From Buttiauxella izardii (GTDB lineage: Bacteria > Pseudomonadota > Gammaproteobacteria > Enterobacterales > Enterobacteriaceae): DNA of 64,000 nt. A program made the translations under genes and the position numbers. Shown here piece after piece: positions 9,386-19,790 of the stretch. The notes under the pieces were generated by a model. The model was not told where the DNA came from. It ran no database searches and saw only the letters and a program-made list of their open reading frames with translations. Position 1 is the first letter of the stretch. Every line of letters starts with the position of its first letter. The DNA lies in NCBI RefSeq assembly GCF_003601925.1, contig NZ_QZWH01000006.1:248001-312000 (forward strand). Reading direction: 5' to 3'.

Positions 9386-9700
9386 TTAGCGACTAAAAAC
9401 ACCCTTAGATCTTGCTTCTATGCAGGTAATATAACCAAATTGTTTCCGGTTTCCGTTCTTATCAAAAGCGACGTAAAAAGGCATAGTTTCAGCCTCTTTT
9501 TTTAACGTGTAATTGATGCAAGTCCCGCCGATTTCAGGAACATTCATCTCGCTATCCGGTTTGCCACCAGCAGCAATAACCGAACTCTTTGTCGCACCAG
9601 TGGCATACGTTGCCTGCACCACAGGGTCATTATCAAATTTCATAAAACTAAAGCTACATGCACTTAATAAAGGCACAATTAATAAAGGTGTATAGCGCAT
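9386..9700 (-). CDS. Predicted lipoprotein of unknown function (104 aa)
   Basis: The product begins MRYTPLLIVPLLSAC, a lipoprotein signal with lipobox LSAC (Cys15), followed by ~90 residues containing ATKSSVIAAGGKPDSE, a segment reminiscent of small SmpA/OsmE-like folds, and two later cysteines. No family is assigned with confidence. AAGGATATTTA precedes the ATG on the minus strand. It is convergent with the 53-residue lipoprotein gene and divergent from sufA. Confidence 0.7.
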   Translation of the reverse strand: MRYTPLLIVPLLSACSFSFMKFDNDPVVQATYATGATKSSVIAAGGKPDSEMNVPEIGGTCINYTLKKEAETMPFYVAFDKNGNRKQFGYITCIEARSKGVFSR

Positions 9701-10135
9701 TAAATATCCTTCCGTAGAATATAGAGTAATAAAAACAAAATGATTCAGCGGGACTAAGCAATACTGGCTAAATTCATTAGCGTATTATTTTACGCAAATG
9801 ATTGAACAGAACAAATATCCCGCTAATGGTCACTGTGATTAACAAATTGCTTGTACCAGCTTATCGCGCGACCAATCGCACAAATTGGTATTTTCTATAC
9901 ATCTTCTGTTTTCTATCGCCTAAGCTTTTTCTACGCAAATAAATCCTCTTTGTATCAGCATGTTAATAAGCCCTGAACACCGTCTGCAAGAGTTTCAGCA
10001 GGGTCTATCCTTAACTAAGACGCTTAAAAAGTCAGCATTTCGTGAATACCCCTGTTATCAGGATGTTGTATTGATAATTGTTATCATTAACATAGGGTAT
10101 TGGCCTTTGGGCGGCAAAACATAAAGAGGTGAACT
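9701..10135. promoter_or_regulatory. sufA upstream region
   Basis: A 435-base AT-rich intergenic region upstream of sufA. In E. coli this region carries OxyR, IHF, IscR and Fur inputs. Only the Fur-type box close to the gene can be identified here with any confidence. I could not recognise the small RNA RydB that lies near here in E. coli. Confidence 0.5.
10071..10091. promoter_or_regulatory. Fur box upstream of sufA
   Basis: The sequence TTGATAATTGTTATCATTAA closely matches the Fur consensus (GATAATGATAATCATTATC) and lies 45-65 bases before the sufA ATG. Fur repression of suf under iron sufficiency is known in E. coli; its operation here is inferred. Confidence 0.7.
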
Positions 10136-10504
10136 ATGGATGTGCAAACCGGTAGCTTCGATCCCAACGACTTCGCCTGGAAGGGGCTGACGTTAACCCC
10201 TGATGCTGCGGCACATATTCGCAAACTAGCCAGCCAACAGCCGGGGTTTTTGGGCGTGCGTTTGGGTATCAAACAGACGGGATGTGCGGGTTTTGGCTAT
10301 GTGCTGGACACCGTAAAAGAGCCTAAGCCTGACGATCTCCTTTTTGAAACGGACGGCGCAAAGTTGTGGGTTCCGCTTTCAGCGATGCCGTTTATCGACG
10401 GAACGGAAGTCGATTATGTGCATGAAGGATTAAACGAAATATTCAAATTCAACAACCCGAAAGCACAGCACGAATGTGGCTGTGGTGAAAGCTTTGGGGT
10501 GTAG
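10136..10504 (+). CDS. sufA: Fe-S cluster carrier SufA
   Basis: This 122-residue A-type carrier protein receives [4Fe-4S] or [2Fe-2S] clusters from SufBCD and passes them to apo-targets. The three ligand cysteines are present: Cys50 ([10 protein letters not shown]), Cys114 and Cys116 ([10 protein letters not shown]). The sequence is collinear with E. coli SufA, and AAAGAGG precedes the ATG. It is the first gene of sufABCDSE, eight bases before sufB, with a Fur box upstream. Confidence 0.97.
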   Translation: MDVQTGSFDPNDFAWKGLTLTPDAAAHIRKLASQQPGFLGVRLGIKQTGCAGFGYVLDTVKEPKPDDLLFETDGAKLWVPLSAMPFIDGTEVDYVHEGLNEIFKFNNPKAQHECGCGESFGV

Positions 10505-10512
10505 GCGGGATT

Positions 10513-11997
10513 ATGTCACGTAACACTGAAACGTCTGAAGAAGTGCAAACCTGGGCGGGAAGCCATTCTTATAAAGAAGGTTTTTTCACCCAGTTAAAAA
10601 CCGACGAAATGGCGCACGGCATCAACGAAGATGTGGTGCGGGCAATCTCTGCGCGTCGTAATGAGCCGGAATGGATGCTGGAATTTCGCCTGAGCGCTTA
10701 TCGCGCCTGGCTTGAAATGGAAGAGCCGCACTGGCTGAAGGCCAATTACGAAAAACTGAATTATCAGGATTACAGCTACTATTCCGCGCCGTCTTGTGGC
10801 AGTTGCGATGATAACTGCGAGTCGCAGCCGGGCGCGGTTCAGCAACCTGGCAGCAACGCGTATCTGACGGGCGAAGTGGAAGAAGCGTTTAAACAGCTCG
10901 GCGTGCCGGTGCGTGAAGGTTCGAATGTCGCCATGGATGCGATTTTTGACTCGGTTTCCGTCGCCACCACTTATCGTGAAAAACTCTCCGAACAAGGGAT
11001 TATTTTCTGCTCCTTCGGGGAAGCGATTCACGAGTTTCCTGAACTGGTGCAGAAATATCTCGGCACCGTGGTGCCGAGCAATGACAACTTCTTTGCTGCA
11101 CTAAACGCAGCAGTGGCCTCCGACGGCACCTTTATTTACGTGCCGAAAGGCGTGCGCTGCCCGATGGAGCTTTCAACTTATTTCCGTATCAACGCCGAGA
11201 AAACCGGTCAGTTTGAACGCACCATTTTAATCGCCGACGAAGGCAGTTACGTCAGTTACATCGAAGGGTGTTCGGCTCCGGTACGCGACAGCTATCAGCT
11301 GCACGCGGCGGTGGTGGAAGTCATCATCCATAAAGATGCGGAAGTGAAGTATTCGACGGTGCAGAACTGGTTCCCAGGCGATGGCAACACAGGCGGGATT
11401 CTTAACTTCGTCACCAAGCGTGCGCTGTGCGAAGGGGCGAATAGCAAAATGTCCTGGACGCAGTCTGAAACGGGTTCGGCGATTACCTGGAAATACCCGA
11501 GCGTGATTCTGCGCGGTGATAACTCCATCGGTGAATTTTTCTCGGTGGCGCTGACGGCGGGGCATCAGCAGGCGGATACCGGCACCAAGATGATCCATAT
11601 CGGCAAAAACACCAAATCGACGATTATCTCGAAAGGGATCTCCGCCGGGCATAGCCAGAACAGCTATCGCGGGCTAGTGAAAATCATGCCGACGGCGACC
11701 AACGCCCGTAACTTTACCCAGTGCGACTCAATGCTTATCGGCCCGGACAGCGGTGCGCATACGTTCCCATATGTCGAATGCCGCAATAACACCGCGCAAC
11801 TGGAACATGAAGCGACAACGTCACGCATCGGCGAAGATCAGCTGTTCTATTGCCTGCAACGCGGGATCGCCCAGGATGATGCTATCTCAATGATCGTTAA
11901 CGGATTCTGCAAAGATGTGTTCTCGGAATTGCCGCTGGAGTTCGCGGTGGAAGCACAAAAATTATTAGCTATCAGCCTCGAACACAGCGTCGGATAA
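10513..11997 (+). CDS. sufB: Fe-S scaffold subunit SufB
   Basis: This 494-residue scaffold subunit of the SufBC2D complex is one residue shorter than E. coli SufB. The essential cysteine corresponding to E. coli Cys405 is retained in RNFTQCDSM (residue 404 here), as are the C-terminal [16 protein letters not shown] core and the N-terminal CGSCDDNC cysteine-rich segment. E. coli has an additional cysteine in GANCGAHTF that reads GPDSGAHTF here, so that residue is dispensable. Unusually, the downstream gene sufC is separated by 154 bases containing a repeat, where E. coli has only a few bases. Confidence 0.97.
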   Translation: MSRNTETSEEVQTWAGSHSYKEGFFTQLKTDEMAHGINEDVVRAISARRNEPEWMLEFRLSAYRAWLEMEEPHWLKANYEKLNYQDYSYYSAPSCGSCDDNCESQPGAVQQPGSNAYLTGEVEEAFKQLGVPVREGSNVAMDAIFDSVSVATTYREKLSEQGIIFCSFGEAIHEFPELVQKYLGTVVPSNDNFFAALNAAVASDGTFIYVPKGVRCPMELSTYFRINAEKTGQFERTILIADEGSYVSYIEGCSAPVRDSYQLHAAVVEVIIHKDAEVKYSTVQNWFPGDGNTGGILNFVTKRALCEGANSKMSWTQSETGSAITWKYPSVILRGDNSIGEFFSVALTAGHQQADTGTKMIHIGKNTKSTIISKGISAGHSQNSYRGLVKIMPTATNARNFTQCDSMLIGPDSGAHTFPYVECRNNTAQLEHEATTSRIGEDQLFYCLQRGIAQDDAISMIVNGFCKDVFSELPLEFAVEAQKLLAISLEHSVG

Positions 11998-12009
11998 AGC
12001 CTGGACCAG

Positions 12010-12128
12010 CAGGCTATTTTATTTGTCATTTTGACCCGGGGCAGTGCTCAGAATCCTCACGTACTACGTGTACGCTCCGGTTCTTGCGCGCTGTTCCGCG
12101 CCAAACTGACGGCAACAATTACGCCTGA
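12010..12128. mobile_element. MITE-like dispersed repeat between sufB and sufC
   Basis: About 119 non-coding bases separate sufB from the sufC leader. TGGACCAG occurs immediately on each side (12002-12009 and 12129-12136), as a target-site duplication would. The ends carry short terminal inverted repeats (CAGGC at 12010 and GCCTG at 12123-12127). The interior contains the perfect palindrome CACGTACTACGTG near 12059-12071. No reading frame is present. From memory, related CACGTACTACGTGTACGCTC-containing sequences are scattered in enterobacterial intergenic regions, but I could not verify this. Confidence 0.65.
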
Positions 12129-12151
12129 TGGACCAGGCTTCAGGAGAAAGT

Positions 12152-12898
12152 ATGCTGAGCATTAAAGATTTACAGGTAAGCGTTGAGGACAAAGAGATCC
12201 TGCGCGGTTTGAGCCTTGAAATAAAACCGGGTGAAGTGCACGCCATCATGGGGCCGAACGGTTCAGGAAAAAGTACGCTTTCTGCCACGCTTGCCGGGCG
12301 TGAAGATTATGAAGTCACCGGCGGCGAAGTTCATTTTAAAGGCAAAGATTTGCTGGAGTTATCGCCAGAAGATCGTGCCGGTGAAGGCATTTTCATGGCG
12401 TTCCAGTATCCGGTGGAAATCCCTGGCGTCAGCAACCAATTCTTCCTGCAAACCGCGCTGAATGCGGTACGTGAATATCGTGGCAAAGAAGAACTCGACC
12501 GTTTTGATTTCCAGGATTTGATGGAAGAGAAAATCAAATTGCTGAAAATGCCGGAAGATTTACTGACCCGTTCGGTGAACGTTGGTTTCTCCGGTGGTGA
12601 GAAAAAACGTAATGACATTCTGCAAATGGCGGTGCTGGAGCCTGAACTTTGTATTCTTGATGAATCCGATTCCGGGCTGGATATCGATGCGCTGAAGATC
12701 GTTGCCGAAGGGGTGAACTCCCTGCGTGATGGCAACCGTTCGTTCATTATCGTCACGCACTACCAGCGTATTCTTGACTACATCAAGCCTGATTTTGTTC
12801 ATGTGTTGTATCAGGGGCGAATCGTGAAATCGGGTGATTTCAGTCTGGTGAAACAACTGGAGGAGCAGGGTTATGGCTGGCTTACCGAACAGCAATAG
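12152..12898 (+). CDS. sufC: SufBCD ATPase SufC
   Basis: This 248-residue ABC-type ATPase has a Walker A (GPNGSGKST), a family signature (FSGGEKKRNDI), a Walker B with Asp-Glu (LCILDESDSGLD) and a switch histidine (IIVTHYQRI). It drives conformational change in the SufBC2D scaffold. The start is the ATG at 12152, preceded by CAGGAG; an in-frame ATG at 12128 falls in the repeat boundary and has no homology. The 3' end overlaps sufD by 26 bases. The unusual leader is discussed with the upstream repeat. Confidence 0.96.
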   Translation: MLSIKDLQVSVEDKEILRGLSLEIKPGEVHAIMGPNGSGKSTLSATLAGREDYEVTGGEVHFKGKDLLELSPEDRAGEGIFMAFQYPVEIPGVSNQFFLQTALNAVREYRGKEELDRFDFQDLMEEKIKLLKMPEDLLTRSVNVGFSGGEKKRNDILQMAVLEPELCILDESDSGLDIDALKIVAEGVNSLRDGNRSFIIVTHYQRILDYIKPDFVHVLYQGRIVKSGDFSLVKQLEEQGYGWLTEQQ

Positions 12899-14153
12899 CA
12901 GCAACGCCCTGCAACAGTGGCATCACCTGTTTGAAACCCAGGGCGAAAAACGCAGCAAAGAAGCTCAGGAACATATGCAGCAAATGCTGCGCCTGGGGCT
13001 GCCAACGCGCAAACATGAAAACTGGAAATACACTCCGCTGGAAGGGTTGCTGAATAACCAGTTTGCGTTGCCTGCACCAGAAGCGTTGAGCGAAATAGAG
13101 CGCGATAAACTGGCATTGCCGGTGGACGCATGGCGGCTGGTGTTTGTTGATGGCCGATTTAGCCGCGAGTTAAGCGACGATCTCACCAACAGTGGTTTTG
13201 ATGTGTCCGTGGATGAAAAGCGTGAATCGTTGCCAGCCGCAGTACAGAGCGAAGTATTTTTGCATCTCACCGAAAGCCTCGCCGAAACCGTAACGCATAT
13301 TCGCGTGGCGCGTAACCACAGCCCGGCGAAAGCCCTGTTGCTGATGCACATCAGCCGGGGAAGCGGGCAGGAGGAGATGAACACCGCGCATTATCGCCAC
13401 CATTTGTCTCTTGGCGAAGGCGCAAAGGCGACGGTTATCGAACACTTTGTGAGTTTTGATGAGCAGCCGCATTTTACTGGCGCACGTTTTACTGCAGAAG
13501 TGGCGGCCAATAGCCAACTCCATCATGACAAACTGGCGTTTGAAAACGCCCAGAGCTACCACTTTGCCCATAACGATTTAGTCGTCGGGCAGGATGCGAC
13601 GGTTGAGAGCAATAGCTTCCTGCTCGGCGCGGCGGTGTTGCGCCACAACACCAGCACCCAGCTTAAAGGTGAGAACACGCAACTGCGCATGAACAGCCTG
13701 GCGCTGCCGGTTAATAACGAAGTGTGCGACACGCGCACCTGGCTTGAGCACAACAAAGGCTATTGCAACAGCCGTCAGCTGCACAAAACCATCGTGCGAG
13801 ACAAAGGCCGGGCGGTGTTCAACGGCATGATTAAAGTCGCGCAACATGCGATTAAAACTGACGGACAGATGACCAACAACAACCTGTTGCTCGGGCGTCT
13901 GGCGGAAGTGGATACCAAACCGCAGCTCGAAATTTATGCCGATGACGTGAAGTGTAGCCACGGCGCGACCATTGGCCGCATCGACGACGAACAGATGTTT
14001 TATCTGCGTTCGCGCGGGATTAAAGAACAGGCCGCCATGCAGATGATTATTTTTGCCTTTGCCGCAGAATTAACGGAAAACATCGGTGACGAGGCATTAA
14101 AACAGCAGGTGTTGGCGAGGATCGGCCAGCGCTTTGCAGGAGATGATGCATGA
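12873..14153 (+). CDS. sufD: Fe-S scaffold subunit SufD
   Basis: This 426-residue paralogue of SufB completes the SufBC2D scaffold and is needed for iron acquisition in E. coli. The N-terminal [14 protein letters not shown] and C-terminal [20 protein letters not shown] segments are characteristic; the conserved His in the latter is present. The start lies within the 3' end of sufC (26-base overlap), preceded by GGAGCAGGG, as in E. coli. The stop overlaps the sufS start as ATGA. Confidence 0.96.
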   Translation: MAGLPNSNSSNALQQWHHLFETQGEKRSKEAQEHMQQMLRLGLPTRKHENWKYTPLEGLLNNQFALPAPEALSEIERDKLALPVDAWRLVFVDGRFSRELSDDLTNSGFDVSVDEKRESLPAAVQSEVFLHLTESLAETVTHIRVARNHSPAKALLLMHISRGSGQEEMNTAHYRHHLSLGEGAKATVIEHFVSFDEQPHFTGARFTAEVAANSQLHHDKLAFENAQSYHFAHNDLVVGQDATVESNSFLLGAAVLRHNTSTQLKGENTQLRMNSLALPVNNEVCDTRTWLEHNKGYCNSRQLHKTIVRDKGRAVFNGMIKVAQHAIKTDGQMTNNNLLLGRLAEVDTKPQLEIYADDVKCSHGATIGRIDDEQMFYLRSRGIKEQAAMQMIIFAFAAELTENIGDEALKQQVLARIGQRFAGDDA

Positions 14154-15370
14154 GTTTTTCCATCGAACGAGTGCGGGCTGATTTCCCGATTCTAAGCCGC
14201 GAAGTCAACGGCCAGCCGCTGGTCTATCTGGACAGCGCCGCCAGTGCGCAAAAACCGCAGGCGGTTATCGACGCCGAACTGGATTTTTACAGCCACGGCT
14301 ATGCGGCGGTGCATCGTGGGATCCACACCCTGAGCGCGGAAGCCACGCAGCTTATGGAAAACGTGCGCAACCAGGTTTCACGCTTTATTAATGCGCGATC
14401 GCCAGAAGAAATCGTCTTTGTGCGCGGCACGACTGAAGGGATTAACCTCGTCGCCAACAGTTGGGGACGCGCCAATATTCAGGCTGGAGATAACATTATT
14501 ATTTCCGCCATGGAGCACCACGCCAATATCGTGCCGTGGCAGATTCTGTGTGAGCACACGGGGGCGACGCTACGCGTAATCCCGCTCAATCAAGACGGCA
14601 CGCTGCAACTTGATGTTTTCCCGACGCTGATTGATGAACGCACCAAATTACTGGCGATTACCCAGGTTTCCAATGTGCTCGGCACCGAAAACCCGGTTCA
14701 GGAAATGATTGCGACCGCGCATCAGGCAGGCGTGAAAGTGCTAGTGGATGGCGCGCAAGCCATCATGCATCACGCCATTGACGTGCAGGCGATGGATTGC
14801 GATTTCTATCTTTTCTCCGGCCATAAAATTTATGGGCCGACAGGCATCGGCGTGCTGTATGCGCGTGAGGAAATCCTGCAAAACATGCCGCCGTGGGAAG
14901 GGGGCGGATCAATGATTGCCAGCGTCAGTCTCACTGAAGGCACCACGTATGCTGCTGCACCGTGGCGTTTTGAGGCGGGTACGCCCAACACCGCCGGGAT
15001 TATCGGACTAGGTGCGGCGTTACGTTACGTAGAAAGCCTGAATCTGGTCGAGGTGAGTGAGTATGAGCATTCGCTAATGCGCTACGCGCAGCAGGCGTTG
15101 AAAGCGGTTCCTGACTTGACGATTTATGGCCCCGAATCCCGGCTTGGGGTTATCGCGTTTAATCTCGGCAAACATCACGCTTACGACGTGGGTAGTTTCC
15201 TTGATAACTACGGCATTGCAGTTCGTACCGGGCACCATTGCGCGATGCCGTTGATGGCGTTCTACCAGGTTCCGGCGATGTGTCGTGCTTCGTTCGCCAT
15301 GTACAATACCGAAGAAGAAGTGGACCGCCTGGTCACCGGATTACAGCGCATCCACCGCTTGCTGGGCTAA
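14150..15370 (+). CDS. sufS: Cysteine desulfurase SufS
   Basis: This 406-residue class V PLP-dependent group II cysteine desulfurase mobilises sulfur from L-cysteine as a persulfide. The PLP lysine (Lys226) lies in FSGHKIYGP, the PLP-ring His in [10 protein letters not shown], the Asp in VLVDGAQA, and the persulfide-bearing Cys364 in [10 protein letters not shown]. Length equals the E. coli enzyme. It overlaps sufD by four bases and lies 13 bases before sufE, its activator. Confidence 0.97.
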   Translation: MSFSIERVRADFPILSREVNGQPLVYLDSAASAQKPQAVIDAELDFYSHGYAAVHRGIHTLSAEATQLMENVRNQVSRFINARSPEEIVFVRGTTEGINLVANSWGRANIQAGDNIIISAMEHHANIVPWQILCEHTGATLRVIPLNQDGTLQLDVFPTLIDERTKLLAITQVSNVLGTENPVQEMIATAHQAGVKVLVDGAQAIMHHAIDVQAMDCDFYLFSGHKIYGPTGIGVLYAREEILQNMPPWEGGGSMIASVSLTEGTTYAAAPWRFEAGTPNTAGIIGLGAALRYVESLNLVEVSEYEHSLMRYAQQALKAVPDLTIYGPESRLGVIAFNLGKHHAYDVGSFLDNYGIAVRTGHHCAMPLMAFYQVPAMCRASFAMYNTEEEVDRLVTGLQRIHRLLG

Positions 15371-15383
15371 CAGGGAGAAAGCC

Positions 15384-15800
15384 ATGGCTACGTTGCCAGA
15401 CAAAGATAAATTACTTAAAAATTTCAGCCGCTGTAGCAATTGGGAAGAGAAATATCTCTATATCATTGAGTTGGGTGGGCGATTGCCGGAATTACCGCCG
15501 GCTGAACATAAAGCGGAAAATATCATTCAGGGCTGCCAAAGCCAGGTGTGGATTGTGATGCATCAACAACCCGATGGGGTGATCACGCTTGAGGGTGACA
15601 GCGACGCAGCAATCGTCAAAGGGCTGATTGCTATCGTGTTTATCCTCTACCAACAGATGACTCCACAGGATATTGTCGCGTTTGATGTCCGTCCGTGGTT
15701 TGAGAAACTTGAGCTGGCTCAGCATCTTACGCCGTCCCGCTCCCAGGGCCTCGAAGCAATGATCCGCGCAATTCGCACCAAAGCAACCAATCTTAGCTAA
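15384..15800 (+). CDS. sufE: Sulfur acceptor SufE
   Basis: This 138-residue SufE accepts the SufS persulfide on Cys51 ([11 protein letters not shown]) and transfers sulfur to SufB. The length and the C-terminal [16 protein letters not shown] match E. coli. The ATG at 15384 is preceded by AGGGAGAAAGCC and fits homology; an in-frame upstream start at 15285 lies within sufS and is rejected. It is the last gene of the operon; a stem-loop (15830-15852) follows. Confidence 0.96.
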   Translation: MATLPDKDKLLKNFSRCSNWEEKYLYIIELGGRLPELPPAEHKAENIIQGCQSQVWIVMHQQPDGVITLEGDSDAAIVKGLIAIVFILYQQMTPQDIVAFDVRPWFEKLELAQHLTPSRSQGLEAMIRAIRTKATNLS

Positions 15801-15829
15801 ACTCATAGAACAGCTTTCATCCTGTTAAC

Positions 15830-15852
15830 GCGAGGCGATTTTATTGCCTCGC
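15830..15852 (+). terminator. Stem-loop after sufE
   Basis: GCGAGGC and GCCTCGC form a 7-base-pair stem around a 9-base loop in the sufE-ldtE gap. No T-run follows, so it may attenuate transcription or protect the suf transcript end without being a strong terminator. Confidence 0.4.
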
Positions 15853-15900
15853 ATGGCTTTCAGCATTCCGGCATTCAGCCGGTGAATACAGGAATTCAAT

Positions 15901-16950
15901 ATGAAACGCGCGTTCTCTCAAATAACACTTCTAATGTTAAGCACTCTGGCCGCAAGCCAGTCGGCGTGGGCTGTCGATTATTTACTCCCGCCACCGGGTA
16001 GCCGGATTATTGGCATGAATCAAACTTACATTGTTCCCAATGATGGTAAAAACCTCGAAACAGTTGCCGCAAAATATAATACCGGCGTACTACTACTGCT
16101 TGAGGCGAATAATACCGTTGACCCATTCCTGCCAAAACCTGGCAGCGAACTGACCATTCCTTCACAAATGATCCTGCCGGATACGCCACGCGTCGGGATT
16201 GTGATTAATCTTGCCGAGTTGCGGCTGTATTACTACCCGCCAGGGCAAAATCGCGTTGAGGTTTATCCGTTAGGGATTGGCCAGCTTGGACGTGAAACGC
16301 CGGTAATGGTGACGCGTATTAGCCAGAAAATCCCGAATCCAACCTGGACGCCGACGGCGAATATTCGTGCACGTTCTGCTGCACAAGGAATTACGCTGCC
16401 CGCAGTCGTGCCAGCAGGGCCAAACAACCCGCTGGGGCGCTATGCGCTGCGACTGGAGCAGGGTGGGGGCGAATATCTGATTCACGGCACCAATGCGCGT
16501 AATAGCATTGGGCTGCGCGTGAGTTCTGGCTGTATGCGTATGCGCGCGCCGGATATTAAAGCCCTGTTTAGCCAGGTCGCCTGGGGCACGCGGGTACAAA
16601 TCATTAATGAGCCGGTGAAATTTAGCATTGAGCCGGACGGCAGGCGATTTGTGGAAGTGCATCAGCCGCTGTCGCGTAACGATTGGGAAAACCCGCAAAC
16701 GGTGCCGATTGCGATTTCTGCCTCGTTCGGTGAGTTTATCGATAACCCAATGAGTGACAGAGCGCAGGTGGACAGTGCCATTGTCAGGCGGGCGGGATAT
16801 CCAGTGCTGGTGAACGCGCCGCAGGGTGTTCCTTCACAGCCAGTTAACATCACGCCAATACAGAGCGTCAAAGCGTCCTCTGGCAGCACGTTAACCCCAA
16901 ACAGTAACGGAAGCGTGATTAGCGGACAAAACAGCGTGGTGATGAACTAG
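15901..16950 (+). CDS. ldtE: L,D-transpeptidase LdtE (YnhG)
   Basis: This 349-residue periplasmic YkuD-family enzyme has a signal peptide (residues 1-24, ending SAWA), an N-terminal LysM-like segment (residues ~43-90) and the catalytic motif [19 protein letters not shown], with the nucleophilic Cys and the conserved His. In E. coli LdtE forms 3-3 meso-DAP cross-links in peptidoglycan. The C-terminal tail after ~285 is longer and Ser/Asn-rich. It is convergent with lpp across a shared terminator, as in E. coli. Confidence 0.95.
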   Translation: MKRAFSQITLLMLSTLAASQSAWAVDYLLPPPGSRIIGMNQTYIVPNDGKNLETVAAKYNTGVLLLLEANNTVDPFLPKPGSELTIPSQMILPDTPRVGIVINLAELRLYYYPPGQNRVEVYPLGIGQLGRETPVMVTRISQKIPNPTWTPTANIRARSAAQGITLPAVVPAGPNNPLGRYALRLEQGGGEYLIHGTNARNSIGLRVSSGCMRMRAPDIKALFSQVAWGTRVQIINEPVKFSIEPDGRRFVEVHQPLSRNDWENPQTVPIAISASFGEFIDNPMSDRAQVDSAIVRRAGYPVLVNAPQGVPSQPVNITPIQSVKASSGSTLTPNSNGSVISGQNSVVMN

Positions 16951-16981
16951 CGGGGCTTTTACGGGGTAAGGAATTTCAGGC

Positions 16982-17016
16982 AAAAAAAATGGCGCACAAT
17001 GTGCGCCATTTTAATA
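16982..17016. terminator. Bidirectional terminator between ldtE and lpp
   Basis: AAAATGGCGCAC and GTGCGCCATTTT (about 16986-16997 and 17001-17012) form a 12-base-pair stem with a 3-base loop. It is flanked by A-rich and T-rich runs that give a U-tract on the lpp strand and a weaker one for ldtE. Confidence 0.9.
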
Positions 17017-17026
17017 CAAGTTACTC

Positions 17027-17275
<249 letters not shown>

Positions 17276-17301
17276 CTAGATTGAGTTAATCTCCATGTAG
17301 C

Positions 17302-17340
17302 GTTACAAGTATTACACAAACTTTTTTATCTTGAGAATAA
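17302..17340 (-). promoter_or_regulatory. lpp promoter
   Basis: On the minus strand, TTCTCA (17332-17337) and TAATAC (17309-17314) are spaced by 17 bases, and the whole AT-rich leader is nearly identical to the strong E. coli lpp promoter as remembered. Transcription should begin just downstream, near 17302. Confidence 0.8.
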
Positions 17341-17518
17341 ATTTTTGATGGGAATGCACTTAAATTTGATCGTTCGCTCAAAGAACCAGCGAACCGGGGC
17401 TAAAATCTAAAAAAAATAGAAAAAACAGAGGATTTTAATCGGATTCATCTTACTAAATTGCGACTTAAATAGAGCAGGCCGATTTGATTTTTATTTCAGA
17501 CAGTCTATTTAACCCAAT

Positions 17519-17546
17519 AAAAAAAGCGCCCGTAGGCGCTTTTTTA
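17519..17546 (-). terminator. pykF terminator
   Basis: AAAAAAGCGCC and GGCGCTTTTTT form a short GC stem with A/T flanks, 25 bases after the pykF stop codon on the minus strand. Confidence 0.9.
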
Positions 17547-17570
17547 GCAAATTATTCGTTCACAGGAAAT

Positions 17571-18983
17571 TTACAGTACGTGAACAGATGCAGTATTGGT
17601 GGTGCCGCTTGGTACTAATGCGCCAGAAACCATCACTACGATGTCGCCTTTACGAGCCAAACCGCTCTCCAGAGCAACTTCTTTACCCAGACGGTAGAAA
17701 TCATCGGTAGAAGCGATTTCTTTAACCAGCTGAGGAATCACGCCTTTGCTCAGAACTAACTGACGAGCAGTGACTTCATTGGTGGTCAGCGCCAGGATAG
17801 TTGCGTTCGGGAAGTATTTACGCACAGCTTTAGCTGATTTGCCGCCCTGGGTTGCAACAACAACCACTGGAGCTGACAGGTTTTCTGCAGTTTCAACTGC
17901 GCCACGGCAAACTGCTTCGGTGATACGCAGTTTACGGCTGTCATTGTTGTTATCCAGACGGCTGGTCATCACGCGGTCAGTACGCTCACAGATGGTTGCC
18001 ATGATGGTCACAGCTTCCAGTGGGTATTTACCTTTAGCAGACTCACCAGACAGCATAACTGCGTCGGTGCCGTCGATGATGGCGTTAGCAACGTCGCCCG
18101 CTTCTGCGCGAGTTGGACGTGGGTTTTTGATCATGGAGTCGAGCATCTGAGTTGCAGTGATAACAACTTTACGTGCGCGAACACATTTCTCGATCATCAT
18201 CTTCTGAGCGAAGATAACTTCTTCAACCGGGATTTCAACGCCCAGGTCGCCACGAGCAACCATGATGCCGTCAGAAGCTTCGAGGATTTCGTCGAAGTTG
18301 TTCAGGCCTTCCTGGTTTTCGATTTTGGAGATGATCTGGATGTTTTCGCCGCCGTGAGCTTTCAAATGCTCGCGGATTTCAACAACGTCAGAACGTTTAC
18401 GGATGAAGGACGCTGCTACGAAATCAACGCCTTGCTCGCAACCGAACACCAGGTCTTGTTTGTCTTTTTCAGCCAAAGCTGGCAGCGCGATGGAAACGCC
18501 CGGCAGGTTAACGCCTTTGTTTTCGCCCAGGTCGCCGTTGTTCAGCACTTTACAAACAACGTTTTTACCTTCGATTGCAGTGACTTCCATACCGATCAGA
18601 CCATCGTCTACCAGTACGGTGTTACCGACGCTCAGGTCGCTGGTGAAACCTTCGTAAGTTACAGCAACGATATCGCTGTTACCCACAACAGTTTTGTCGG
18701 TAGTGAAAGTAAAGGTCTGGCCCGCTTTCAGGGAAACGTCGTTGCCGCCTTCCAGTTTGATAGTACGGATTTCAGGACCTTTGGTGTCCAGCAGGATTGC
18801 TGCTTTCTTACCGGTTTTTTCCATTACGTTGCGCAGGTTCTTGATACGCTGACCGTGTTCTGCATAGTCACCGTGGGAGAAGTTCAGACGCATTACGTTC
18901 ATGCCAGCATCAAGCATTTTGCTCAGCATTTCTTCGGATTCGGTTTTTGGACCGATGGTGCAAACAATTTTAGTCTTTTTCAT
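17571..18983 (-). CDS. pykF: Pyruvate kinase I (PykF)
   Basis: This 470-residue type I pyruvate kinase converts phosphoenolpyruvate and ADP to pyruvate and ATP and is activated by fructose 1,6-bisphosphate. It shows the N-terminal [10 protein letters not shown], the catalytic lysine segment [12 protein letters not shown], the metal-ligand motif [12 protein letters not shown], and the C-terminal FBP-binding domain ending SVHVL. Length equals E. coli PykF. A candidate Cra site upstream is consistent with its known regulation. Confidence 0.98.
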   Translation of the reverse strand: MKKTKIVCTIGPKTESEEMLSKMLDAGMNVMRLNFSHGDYAEHGQRIKNLRNVMEKTGKKAAILLDTKGPEIRTIKLEGGNDVSLKAGQTFTFTTDKTVVGNSDIVAVTYEGFTSDLSVGNTVLVDDGLIGMEVTAIEGKNVVCKVLNNGDLGENKGVNLPGVSIALPALAEKDKQDLVFGCEQGVDFVAASFIRKRSDVVEIREHLKAHGGENIQIISKIENQEGLNNFDEILEASDGIMVARGDLGVEIPVEEVIFAQKMMIEKCVRARKVVITATQMLDSMIKNPRPTRAEAGDVANAIIDGTDAVMLSGESAKGKYPLEAVTIMATICERTDRVMTSRLDNNNDSRKLRITEAVCRGAVETAENLSAPVVVVATQGGKSAKAVRKYFPNATILALTTNEVTARQLVLSKGVIPQLVKEIASTDDFYRLGKEVALESGLARKGDIVVMVSGALVPSGTTNTASVHVL

Positions 18984-19524
18984 GACAGTCTTATCTGTAA
19001 GTTGAGAAGGATTGTGAAAATTCGGTTCCGGTCGATACGGGCGCCGGAGCGCAAACTAAAGCTGGTATTGTTCATGTGCCACCCGGTAAGGATAGGTGAC
19101 AGAAATAAAGCGTGCAGAGGAAAGTGTGCTTGCGGTTCAGCCTGCCGGGGATATTGATTGCTTTCTAGTGTATTAGGACAGTTCAATGCGCTGAAACCAT
19201 TCAAGTCAAGACGCGCACATTATAGAGGTAACTTGCCTCGAAAGGAATTGAAAACGCTGTTTCAAATACGGAATGCGCATAAATACGGCGAAGTGTTATC
19301 AATGCGTTAAGTGGGTATTAATGAAATTGGCGTCGTAAAAGAGATAACCCTACTTTCGGGAGGGGCGATGGCAATAGACGCGACATTGCAACTTTTTTAA
19401 TCATATTTAATCCCTATGGGTAGTTTCCTAAAATATAATTGCGAATTATAATATTTTTTTGAATAACAGGGGTTATCGAGTCATAACCTTGTTTATGGTT
19501 TTTAGTTAAGCGAAAAAATAATTC
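18984..19524. promoter_or_regulatory. pykF upstream region
   Basis: A 541-base gap between divergent pykF and a small exported-protein gene. It holds the Cra-like site at 19190-19203. It also holds the inverted repeat GGTTAT-N6-ATAACC (19471-19488) close to the small gene; the role of that repeat is unknown. No convincing gene was seen. Confidence 0.5.
19190..19203. promoter_or_regulatory. Cra (FruR) binding site upstream of pykF
   Basis: GCTGAAACCATTCA fits the Cra consensus (RSTGAAWCSNTHHW) and is the form known upstream of E. coli pykF, where Cra represses transcription in the absence of glycolytic effectors. It lies about 210 bases upstream of the start codon. Confidence 0.75.
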
Positions 19525-19731
19525 ATGATGAAGTTTATTATCCCTGGTGTTGTGGTAGTCGGTTTTCTGCTGGCTTGTGGCAATGCGCCAGCAAAACGCA
19601 TTGCGCAATGCGAAAGCCAGGGTGGGATTGACGGAATGTGTGCCGCACACGAATGGGATTTTTCGATGGAAAGCCCGTTCCCGGATACCGATCTTTCAAC
19701 GCTGGCAAGCCGCGCAACCGCTCAGAACTAA
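19525..19731 (+). CDS. Small predicted lipoprotein (68 aa)
   Basis: A 68-residue product starting MMKFIIPGVVVVGFLLACGN, with a hydrophobic signal and a lipobox-like LLAC (Cys18), followed by a short domain with two further cysteines (AQCESQGGIDGMCAAHEWDF). I do not recognise a family or function. The ATG pair at 19525/19528 lacks a strong ribosome-binding site. The divergent opposite-strand frame at the same place looks spurious. Isolated between pykF and the catabolic island. Confidence 0.6.
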   Translation: MMKFIIPGVVVVGFLLACGNAPAKRIAQCESQGGIDGMCAAHEWDFSMESPFPDTDLSTLASRATAQN

Positions 19732-19790
19732 GCCGTCACGCGGGTTTCTTTCAGCCGCCATGCCTCCCTGCAATATAATGAGAAGCTCGC

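Noticed and set aside
19414-19650. 78-codon minus-strand frame near the small lipoprotein gene
   Set aside because: Overlaps the better-supported lipoprotein frame on the other strand and contains no domain or convincing start.
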